Both the position numbers and the translations under genes were made by a program. Below are positions 1 through 5,325 of a DNA stretch of 5,929 nucleotides, piece after piece; the first letter of the stretch is position 1; each line of letters opens with the position of its first letter. The notes beneath the pieces were generated by a model. It searched no databases. It worked only from the letters and a program-made list of their open reading frames with translations, and was not told the DNA's origin. Origin of the DNA: an uncultured Bacteroidota bacterium (GTDB lineage: Bacteria > Bacteroidota > Bacteroidia > Flavobacteriales > Flavobacteriaceae). The stretch lies in assembly GCA_902517365.1 (NCBI GenBank), contig CABYCA010000031.1, positions 1-5,929 of the forward strand, written 5' to 3'.

Positions 1-332
1 TCCTTTCTAGAAGGTACTTTTTTCTCAATTATACCTTGAATCAAAATTTCAGTTATTGCCTGTCTATGACCATTTTTAACTTTATAACCCTTACGTCTCT
101 TCTTTTTAAATACAATAACCTTATCATCTTTTTTATGAGTAACAACTTTTGCTTCAACAGATGTACCAGAGAGATTTGGCTTACCAACCTGAACATTTTT
201 TCCATCATCAACAAGCAGAACATTATTAAAAGAAACTTTTGACCCTTCTTTTGCATCAATTCTATTTACAAAAAGTTTTTGATCTTTTTGAACCTTAAAC
301 TGACTACCTTGTATTTCAACTACTGCGAACAT
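1..332 (-). CDS. rplU: 50S ribosomal protein L21, partial (3' end beyond left edge)
   Basis: Reading leftward from an ATG at 332-330 gives an open frame of 110 codons to the window edge, starting MFAVVEIQGSQFKVQKDQ. L21 is a primary 23S rRNA-binding protein of the large ribosomal subunit. The family hallmarks are visible: the N-terminal strand VVEIQGSQFKV, the segment DDKVIVFKKKRRKGYKVKNGHR at about residues 69-90 written here only in part (VIVFKKKRRKGYKVKNGHR), and QAITEI just after it. L21 usually has about 103 residues; this one passes that point (IIEKKVPSRK at 101-110) without a stop, so it has a C-terminal extension of unknown length, which I believe is common in Bacteroidetes L21. rpmA (L27) normally follows rplU and would lie off the left edge. 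The gene is 60 bp downstream of the dehydratase gene on the same strand but probably has its own promoter. Confidence 0.95.
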   Translation of the reverse strand, partial: MFAVVEIQGSQFKVQKDQKLFVNRIDAKEGSKVSFNNVLLVDDGKNVQVGKPNLSGTSVEAKVVTHKKDDKVIVFKKKRRKGYKVKNGHRQAITEILIQGIIEKKVPSRK

Positions 333-349
333 TACTGATTTTTGAATTG

Positions 350-380
350 CAAAATTAAACTATTTATTAAAATAAACAAG
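350..380 (-). promoter_or_regulatory. Putative Bacteroidetes-type promoter of rplU
   Basis: On the minus strand TAATTTTG (357-350) matches the Bacteroidetes -7 consensus TAnnTTTG exactly. A TTG (379-377, in GCTTG) lies 19 bp upstream, a suitable distance for the -33 element. Transcription would start a few bases inside of 350, giving a leader of roughly 12-15 nt before the rplU ATG at 332. The motif is short and AT-rich DNA yields chance matches, so the support is position plus exact consensus only. Confidence 0.4.
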
Positions 381-392
381 CCTTATCAGGTA

Positions 393-1424
393 TTATAGTT
401 CTATCCAATTTTCATTATTTAAAGACCATTCTACTACCTGTTTTATTCTCTGAGATAATTTAATAGAGGGTGCCCAGCCTAATTTCTTCATTTTTTCACC
501 AGAAAGGGAATATCTTAAATCATGTCCGGGTCTTGAGGAATGAAAATCTACCATCTCATAATTTAATTTTTTACCTTGAGAGTCAGCAATTAATTGAGCT
601 AGTTCAAGATTATTGATTTCTTCTGGTCCTACAATATTAAATTTTGGGCATTTAGCGTTACCAAAATCTAATTCGGGATTAATTTTTTCTTTTAATAAAA
701 AATAGATTGCGTCAGCTACATCTTCAGCATGAATATAATGTCGAGAACCTGGTATTGTTTTGGTTTTATCTGAGTGTATTGTAACATTCTCTCCGTCTCT
801 TATCTTCTTAATACACATTGGAATAAATTTTTCAGGATGCTGTCTCTCCCCAAAGACATTCATTGTATGAGTAATATATACAGGGAGGTCATAAGTGTTT
901 TCATAAGCAACCGCTAGTTCTTCAGCTCCAGCTTTTGTAGCACTATAAGGGTTTGTTGAATTATATCTATCATTCTCCTTGTAGTCAACTCCATTTGGTG
1001 CTGGGCCAAAAACCTCATCGGTGCTAAAGTAAATAATTCTCTCAAGACCTTTATCTTCATTAATAGATCTTGCATATTCTAAAATATTTGTTGTCCCTAC
1101 AACATTATCTAAAACAAATTCCATTGGATAATCAATACTCCTATCTACATGAGAACCGGCAGCTAAATGAAGTATTACATCTATATCTCCTATTTCTTTT
1201 TTTATCCATGGATTAATTTCAGACTTTAAGTCATGGAATACGACTTTAACTCTTGACTTATCTTGAATTGAAAGTTCCGAAAGTATATGTTCTAACCTGT
1301 TGATATTTCCACTGTAGTCTAGGCGATCTAGAGAAACAATATTCCAATCAGTTTTTTTTATTAAATAGTAAATCAAGTGATGAGAAATAAATCCTGCACC
1401 TCCAGTAATCAATATATTTTTCAT
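393..1424 (-). CDS. NDP-glucose 4,6-dehydratase-like SDR enzyme (dTDP-glucose 4,6-dehydratase family)
   Basis: A 343-residue extended short-chain dehydrogenase/reductase, cytoplasmic, expected to convert an NDP-hexose (dTDP- or related glucose) to its 4-keto-6-deoxy form for polysaccharide synthesis. Visible features are a Rossmann motif TGGAGFIS (residues 7-14), the early strand end LDRLDYSGN (32-40), HLAAGSHVDRSI (86-97), the dehydratase-type catalytic STDEVFG (134-140, Thr135-Asp136-Glu137), Tyr160 and Lys164 in YSATK, MNVFGERQHPEKFIP (188-202), SRHYIHAEDVADAI (227-240) and SSRPGHDLRY (296-305). Length fits the family. The third Rossmann glycine is Ser14. The ATG overlaps the epimerase stop by one base (TAATG), so the two are probably one transcript. 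The substrate nucleotide cannot be fixed from sequence; dTDP-glucose is the default, and related Bacteroidetes proteins are often labelled only NAD-dependent epimerase/dehydratase. Confidence 0.85.
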   Translation of the reverse strand: MKNILITGGAGFISHHLIYYLIKKTDWNIVSLDRLDYSGNINRLEHILSELSIQDKSRVKVVFHDLKSEINPWIKKEIGDIDVILHLAAGSHVDRSIDYPMEFVLDNVVGTTNILEYARSINEDKGLERIIYFSTDEVFGPAPNGVDYKENDRYNSTNPYSATKAGAEELAVAYENTYDLPVYITHTMNVFGERQHPEKFIPMCIKKIRDGENVTIHSDKTKTIPGSRHYIHAEDVADAIYFLLKEKINPELDFGNAKCPKFNIVGPEEINNLELAQLIADSQGKKLNYEMVDFHSSRPGHDLRYSLSGEKMKKLGWAPSIKLSQRIKQVVEWSLNNENWIEL

Positions 1425-2281
1425 TATTTAAAATTTAAGTTATTTATATATTGTTTTAATCTGTCTTTAGGTTTCCAATCCAGCAAATTAATCAAATCAT
1501 CATTAACCCTGATACTTTCTCTGTAGTTTCCTCTTTGATCTGGAATATGTATTGAACTAATATCATATTTTTGTTTGAAAATACTGTAAAGATCATTTAC
1601 ACTATAATTTACTCCCGTTCCTAATTCCCATGCATCATAATGTTGTATATCTGTTTTTGAAATCCTAAGTAACCCATCGACAATATCTAATACATGAGTG
1701 AAATCTCTTTTTTGATTACCATCTCCCACAATTGGTAACGGCAAATTCTTAATTATCTTCATCCTCCAAATTCCTATAACATTTCCAAACTTTTCGTCTA
1801 AAGGTTCAAGCGGACCATAAACATTATAAAATCTGGCTATTTCAACATTCATATTAAATGATTTTTTATACAACTTACATATTTCTTCACCTAAAAACTT
1901 AGTCATTGAATATGGTGAGCATGATGGATCATGATGTTTTGAAGACGAACCAGCATATATCACTTTAACATTGTTAACCTTTGCCCACTCCATAACACTT
2001 GTTGTACCTGAGACATTAACTCTAACAGATTCCATAGGATTATCAAAAGAGGGTTGAACTCTAGACTGGGCTGCAAGATGAAAACAAGTATCAAAGTCCA
2101 TTTTTAGTTTAATAATATTTTCTATATCATCATTTATATAGTCAGCTCCATCAACTTCGTTTTCATGAGTTCCAGTTGAATAATTATCTAAGGATGTAAC
2201 AGAGTAACCTTTTTCAATTAATTTTTTAATCAAATTTGAACCTATAAAACCAGTACCACCAGTTACTAAGATTTTTTTCAT
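1424..2281 (-). CDS. UDP-hexose 4-epimerase-like SDR enzyme (NAD-dependent epimerase/dehydratase)
   Basis: A 285-residue extended SDR protein of the GalE/WbpP/WcaG group, likely a cytoplasmic NAD-dependent epimerase of a UDP-hexose or UDP-N-acetylhexosamine. It begins MKKILVTGGTGFIGSNL with an intact TGGTGFIGS dinucleotide-binding motif (residues 7-15), then LDNYSTG (31-37), HLAAQSRVQPS (68-78), the serine segment AGSSSKHH (110-117) and the catalytic pair Tyr124/Lys128 in YSMTK, followed by ARFYNVYGP (149-157) and a sugar-binding segment GDGNQKRDFTHVLDIV (186-201). At 285 residues it is shorter than GalE (about 338). I chose the ATG at 2281-2279; an in-frame TTG at 2290 would add only three residues before the usual MKK start. 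It is first of a two-gene minus-strand unit and is divergent from the NusG-like gene. The exact sugar is not determined. Confidence 0.85.
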   Translation of the reverse strand: MKKILVTGGTGFIGSNLIKKLIEKGYSVTSLDNYSTGTHENEVDGADYINDDIENIIKLKMDFDTCFHLAAQSRVQPSFDNPMESVRVNVSGTTSVMEWAKVNNVKVIYAGSSSKHHDPSCSPYSMTKFLGEEICKLYKKSFNMNVEIARFYNVYGPLEPLDEKFGNVIGIWRMKIIKNLPLPIVGDGNQKRDFTHVLDIVDGLLRISKTDIQHYDAWELGTGVNYSVNDLYSIFKQKYDISSIHIPDQRGNYRESIRVNDDLINLLDWKPKDRLKQYINNLNFK

Positions 2282-2287
2282 AATAAG

Positions 2288-2295
2288 CAAATATA
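2288..2295 (-). promoter_or_regulatory. Possible -7 element for the epimerase gene (near-leaderless)
   Basis: The minus-strand sequence TATATTTG (2295-2288) matches the Bacteroidetes -7 consensus TAnnTTTG. It ends only six bases before the chosen ATG, so a transcript from it would have almost no leader. No TTG or TTTG lies 19-20 bp upstream, so half of the expected promoter is missing. It may be a chance match in AT-rich DNA. Confidence 0.22.
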
Positions 2296-2434
2296 ATTAT
2301 TATGAAGATTATAGCTTATTTGTGTCCAATGCATAGTTGCAATTTATTTGAAATAAAAAAAAATTAAAATTATACTAATAATTTACTTTTTTTTAAGTAC
2401 TTTTATGACTTGAAGTTGATTTAAATAAATTTTT

Positions 2435-2462
2435 AATGTTTTAATAAACATTGATTATCAAT
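2435..2462. repeat. Two adjacent inverted repeats upstream of the NusG-like gene
   Basis: AATGTTT-TAAT-AAACATT (2435-2452) is a perfect 7-bp inverted repeat with a four-base spacer. It is followed, with overlap, by ATTGAT-T-ATCAAT (2450-2462), a perfect 6-bp inverted repeat with a single central base. The pair ends 41 bp before the ATG of the NusG-like gene. They could be a protein-binding site or RNA hairpins in the leader. The arms are mostly A and T, so chance is not excluded. Confidence 0.35.
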
Positions 2463-2503
2463 TAAATAGATATTTCAAATAGAGTTTTAAAATATGATAA
2501 CCA

Positions 2504-2973
2504 ATGAAAAAGTGGTTTGTTTTATATACAAAGCCTAATCAAGAACTCAAAGTTGCAAGACATTTGGAAGAAGTCGGTATTTCTTCATATTGTCCAACAA
2601 TAAGTATTGTTAAGCAATACTCAGATCGCAAAAAAAGATAATAAAACCACTGATATCATCATACGTATTTGTTCATATTGAGGAAGAGAAACGAAATAAT
2701 GTTTTTTCGGTTTTTGGTATTGTCAGATATATATTTTGGCTTGGAAAACCTGCAATAGTTAGAGAAAATGAAATTGAAAGGATGAAAAAATATTTAAATG
2801 GAGTATACCAATCTGTTTCATTAAAAAAATTCAAAAGGGGTCAAATCTATAAAATTTCTGAAGGATTATTTGCTGGAGAGGCAGGAAGAATTATTGAAAC
2901 TCAAAAAAATAAAATTAAAATAGAACTTGAAAGTTTAGGAATGACTGTTAGTCTTAGACTTCAGGCTGCTTAA
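2504..2973 (+). pseudogene. NusG-like transcription antiterminator (UpxY/RfaH type), interrupted by a one-base frameshift
   Basis: From the ATG at 2504 the frame reads MKKWFVLYTKPNQELKVARH and on through YCPTISIVKQYSDRKK before TAA TAA at 2639-2644. The same protein resumes in the -1 frame as IIKPLISSYVFVHIEE, then VRYIFWLGKPAIVRENEI and a KOW-like end (KRGQIYKISEGLFAGEAGRI; ESLGMTVSLRL), stopping at 2971-2973. Joined at the run of seven A (2630-2636) the product is 156 residues, a normal length for NusG paralogs of polysaccharide loci, and the join gives SDRKKKIIKPL, the expected family sequence. Such proteins bind RNA polymerase through the N-terminal NGN domain and reduce pausing or termination in long capsule operons. 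Being the first gene of the plus-strand cluster fits that role. A missing A could be a sequencing or assembly error, a real mutation, or a site of slippage. An ATG at 2782 lies mid-protein and is not a credible start. Confidence 0.85.
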
Positions 2974-3049
2974 TTTTAAATTTAATCATTTGTTAATTAT
3001 ATGTTTAATGTGACATATGTGGCGGAGCCATTAAAAATTCTAAATAAAA
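2974..3049 (+). promoter_or_regulatory. Structured leader with GC-rich ops-like hairpin
   Basis: This 76-bp gap between the NusG-like gene and the winged-helix gene contains ACATATGT (3013-3020), a perfect palindrome, joined to TGGC-GGA-GCCA (3020-3030), a 4-bp GC-rich hairpin with a three-base loop in otherwise very AT-rich DNA. TTTAATG (3004-3010) can also pair with CATTAAA (3029-3035), which would exclude the small hairpin. GGCGGAGCC is close to the GGCGGTAGC core of the enterobacterial ops element read by RfaH. No T-run follows, so it is not a normal intrinsic terminator. Regulatory function is inferred. Confidence 0.4.
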
Positions 3050-3568
3050 TTGTTAGGTGAATTAATTACATCAAAAACTAGGCTGAGACTTTTAATCAAG
3101 TTTTTTATCTCTAAGGCAAATACTGGTCATCTAAATGGATTAGCAACTGAAATGGGTGAATCTACCAATGGTATTCGAAAAGAACTAAATCATTTACAAG
3201 AAGCGGGTTATTTACAAAAAGTAAAAGTTAATAATAAAGTTCAATACAAGGCAAATATTGATCATCCTTTGTTTGAACCCTTACGTAAAGTTGTGCTTAA
3301 GCATCTGGGATTAGAAGATTTAGTTGAAAAGGTTTTAGAGAGGATTGGAGATGTAGACAAAATTATTCTTGTTGGTGACTATGCAAAAGGAAATGACTCA
3401 GGCATGATTGAAGTATTTTTAATTGGCCAACAGTTAAATATGGAGTATATTTCTCAGTTAGAAAATAAGATTGAAGGTCTAATTGGTAGAAAAGTGAATT
3501 TTTATTTAGCATCTAAATTTTTAGTAGAAAAAGAGCATATTATTCTATTTAATTCTAAAGACAAATGA
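3050..3568 (+). CDS. Winged-helix regulator with nucleotidyltransferase-like C-terminal half
   Basis: A 172-residue protein of a type often found next to UpxY-like genes in Bacteroidetes polysaccharide loci and usually labelled ArsR-like or winged-helix regulator. Residues 1-70 form the DNA-binding part: TSKTRLRLLIKFF (8-20), recognition-helix region ESTNGIRKELNHLQEAGYL (37-55), and a wing with VKVNNKVQYKAN (58-69). Residues 103-126 read DKIILVGDYAKG then a gap and MIEVFLIG, resembling the GSxARG...D/E-x-D/E core of minimal nucleotidyltransferases but with acidic residues missing. The start is TTG: an in-frame TAA at 3041-3043 lies just upstream, and MLGELITSKTR matches the usual beginning of the family. 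The stop overlaps the next ATG (ATGA), indicating translational coupling. Ligand and target are unknown. Confidence 0.75.
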   Translation: MLGELITSKTRLRLLIKFFISKANTGHLNGLATEMGESTNGIRKELNHLQEAGYLQKVKVNNKVQYKANIDHPLFEPLRKVVLKHLGLEDLVEKVLERIGDVDKIILVGDYAKGNDSGMIEVFLIGQQLNMEYISQLENKIEGLIGRKVNFYLASKFLVEKEHIILFNSKDK

Positions 3569-3915
3569 TTTCAATTGAAAAGGAAGAACGACCCTGGGGA
3601 AGATTTTTTGTGATACATAACGAAAATAATTATAAGTTGAAGCGAATAGAGGTTGACCCTGGAGGCAGACTCTCTTATCAGTATCACAAAAAAAGATCTG
3701 AGGCCTGGACTATAGTAGAGGGGGTTGGAAAAATTACTCTTGACAACAAAGTTCAAGAATATACTCAAGGACAAACTATACTAATTCCTCAAGGAGTTAA
3801 ACACAGAGTTGAAAATAATGAAATTGATAAATTAGTTTTTATAGAAGTGCAAACAGGAACATATTTTGGAGAAGACGATATTGTAAGGGTTAAAGATGAT
3901 TATAATAGAACATAG
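3565..3915 (+). CDS. Mannose-6-phosphate isomerase-type cupin (type II PMI domain)
   Basis: A 116-residue single-domain cupin matching the C-terminal PMI domain of bifunctional mannose-1-phosphate guanylyltransferase/isomerases. It would interconvert fructose-6-phosphate and mannose-6-phosphate or act on a similar sugar phosphate in the cytoplasm. Motifs in order: ERPWGRF (8-14), SYQYHKKRSEAW (37-48) with likely metal ligands Gln39, His41 and Glu46, IVEGVGKI (50-57), IPQGVKHRVEN (74-84) with His80, and FIEVQTGTYFGEDDIVR (92-108). The nucleotidyltransferase half is absent; this is a stand-alone domain and not a truncation, since its ATG overlaps the previous stop and its TAG directly abuts the next ATG. 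The tight packing with the regulator and UDP-glucose dehydrogenase shows one operon. The sugar substrate is inferred from the family. Confidence 0.85.
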   Translation: MISIEKEERPWGRFFVIHNENNYKLKRIEVDPGGRLSYQYHKKRSEAWTIVEGVGKITLDNKVQEYTQGQTILIPQGVKHRVENNEIDKLVFIEVQTGTYFGEDDIVRVKDDYNRT

Positions 3916-5262
3916 ATGGAAATCAAGAATATTTGTTGTATTGGAGCTGGTTATGTGGGAGGACCCACCATGTCTGTTATTGCATTAAAATGTCCAAACA
4001 TTAATATTACAGTTGTAGATGCTAATGAAAGCAAAATTAATGCATGGAATGGTCCTTTGGATAAGCTGCCCGTCTTTGAACCAGGTTTAAAAGAAGTAGT
4101 TAAAAAAGCACGAGGAAAGAATCTGTTTTTTTCTACTGATATAAAAGATAGTATTGAAAAAGCTGAAATAATTTTTATGGCTGTAAATACTCCAACAAAA
4201 ACAAGGGGTGAGGGTGCAGGAATGTCTGCTGATCTTCGTTTTATTGAAGCCTGCGCTAGAGATATTGCAAAATATTCAAAGTCAGATAAAATAGTTATTG
4301 AGAAATCAACTGTACCTGTTAGAACAGCTGAAAAAATTAAAGAAATACTCACATCAGAAAACAAAACTGTACACTTTGAAATCTTATCTAACCCTGAGTT
4401 TCTAGCTGAAGGAACAGCAATTGAAGATCTTTCTAAATCAGATCGTGTACTTATTGGTGGTGATGAAACAGAGTCTGGCAAAAAGGCTGTAAAAGCATTA
4501 GTAGACATTTATGCAAAATGGATTCCCATAGATAAGATACTTACTACAAATGTTTGGTCTTCTGAACTATCAAAACTTGCCTCTAATGCAATGCTGGCTC
4601 AAAGAGTTTCATCTATAAACAGTCTCTCTGCACTTTGTGAAAAAACAGAGGCTAATATTGATGAACTCTCAATGGCTATAGGAATGGATCACCGAATTGG
4701 AAAGCATTTCTTAAAAGCATCTGTAGGCTTTGGTGGAAGTTGTTTTCAAAAAGACATTTTAAATCTTGTATACTTATGTAGGTTTTATGGTCTTAATGAA
4801 GTTGCTGAATATTGGCACCAAGTAGTAAAAATTAATAACTATCAAAAAAAACGTTTTGCTCAAAAAATAATTAATTATTTTGGTGGTAATTTAACTGGTA
4901 AAAAAATTGCAATTTTAGGCTGGTCCTTTAAAGCTAATACCAACGATAGTAGAGAGTCTGCTGCAATTAAAGTTTCTGAAATTTTATTTAAAAATGGTGC
5001 AAATCTTTTAATCTATGATCCTAAAGTGCAAAAAAAAACTATACTTAATGATATAGAAACTTTATGGGAAATAAGAACTGAGGACATAGTAATGGAGAAG
5101 ATAAAAATATTTCCAAAATTAAATGATATAAAACAGCCTGATGCATATGCTATATTAACTGAATGGGATGAATTTCAAATTGTAGAAAATAAAGAATCAA
5201 AAATTATTTTTGATGGAAGAAATATTAATCATAACAAAAATAAAGTTTCAATTGGTAAGTAA
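3916..5262 (+). CDS. ugd: UDP-glucose 6-dehydrogenase (eukaryote-like type)
   Basis: A 448-residue enzyme that oxidises UDP-glucose twice, with two NAD+, to UDP-glucuronate, a precursor of acidic polysaccharides. The NAD-binding motif is GAGYVGG (10-16). Other landmarks are NTPTK (near 92), EKSTVPVRTAE (129-139), LSNPEFLAEGTA (157-168) with Glu161, WSSELSKLASNA (214-225) with Lys220 and Asn224, and GFGGSCFQKD with nucleophile Cys276 and Asp280. These positions coincide with the numbering I recall for human UGDH, and the text resembles the animal enzyme more than the shorter E. coli Ugd. The C-terminal domain follows (KKIAILGWSFKANTNDSRES; YDPKV; TEWDEF; IFDGRNI). The ATG begins directly after the previous stop with no gap. 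It ends well short of the human C-terminal tail, as expected for a bacterial member. Confidence 0.95.
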   Translation: MEIKNICCIGAGYVGGPTMSVIALKCPNINITVVDANESKINAWNGPLDKLPVFEPGLKEVVKKARGKNLFFSTDIKDSIEKAEIIFMAVNTPTKTRGEGAGMSADLRFIEACARDIAKYSKSDKIVIEKSTVPVRTAEKIKEILTSENKTVHFEILSNPEFLAEGTAIEDLSKSDRVLIGGDETESGKKAVKALVDIYAKWIPIDKILTTNVWSSELSKLASNAMLAQRVSSINSLSALCEKTEANIDELSMAIGMDHRIGKHFLKASVGFGGSCFQKDILNLVYLCRFYGLNEVAEYWHQVVKINNYQKKRFAQKIINYFGGNLTGKKIAILGWSFKANTNDSRESAAIKVSEILFKNGANLLIYDPKVQKKTILNDIETLWEIRTEDIVMEKIKIFPKLNDIKQPDAYAILTEWDEFQIVENKESKIIFDGRNINHNKNKVSIGK

Positions 5263-5296
5263 ATATTATTCATTTTACATCTTATGCCAACTGTTG

Positions 5297-5320
5297 TATT
5301 TAAACATAAATAACTTTTTT
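5297..5320 (+). terminator. Weak AT-only hairpin with T-run between ugd and the nucleotidyltransferase gene
   Basis: TATTTA-AACA-TAAATA (5297-5312) can form a 6-bp stem with a four-base loop, followed after AC by six T (5315-5320). The form is that of an intrinsic terminator, but the stem has no G-C pair, so it would be weak. The 63-bp gap here is the largest between genes of the cluster downstream of the winged-helix gene. It may only attenuate transcription or mean nothing. Confidence 0.2.
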
Positions 5321-5325
5321 CAATA

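Larger units (their letters stand above)
2282..2503. other. Divergent intergenic region between epimerase and NusG-like gene
   Basis: This 222-bp gap separates the minus-strand epimerase from the plus-strand NusG-like gene, so it should hold promoters for both directions and any leader of the NusG-like operon. It is extremely AT-rich, with a run of nine A near 2352-2360 and a run of eight T near 2387-2394. I see one -7-like element for the minus strand (2288-2295) and two adjacent inverted repeats (2435-2462). No exact TAnnTTTG is found on the plus strand, so the promoter of the polysaccharide operon is not identified. No convincing gene lies here. Confidence 0.6.

Noticed and set aside
36..259. 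Open frames of 68 codons on both strands inside the left end
   Set aside because: They overlap the rplU reading frame in other phases and show no protein-like pattern; rplU explains the region.
381..390. CCTTATCAGG as a terminator after the dehydratase gene
   Set aside because: The stem is only three to four pairs, and the following minus-strand sequence is not a clean T-run.
2282..2290. Three-residue N-terminal extension of the epimerase from TTG at 2290
   Set aside because: The ATG at 2281 gives the standard MKKILVTGG start, and the extension has no support.
2351..2402. A9 and T8 tracts and the palindrome AAGTACTT as a bidirectional terminator or origin
   Set aside because: The region lies between divergent start codons, where terminators are not expected, and such tracts are likely by chance at this base composition; no origin-type repeats are seen.
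2464..2483. Direct repeat AAATAGA (two copies, 13-base spacing)
   Set aside because: Seven AT-rich bases repeated once is expected by chance here.
2494..2538. Short ORF MITNEKVVCFIYKA overlapping the NusG-like start
   Set aside because: Fourteen codons fully overlapping a conserved N-terminus in another frame; no reason to think it is translated.
2782..2973. A separate 63-residue gene starting at the ATG at 2782
   Set aside because: Homologous sequence continues upstream in the same frame to 2638 and joins the NusG N-terminus, so this is only the tail of the frameshifted gene.
3951..4508. 185-codon open frame on the minus strand
   Set aside because: It lies entirely antisense to the conserved ugd frame and has no recognisable motif; it is a by-product of the AT-rich coding sequence.
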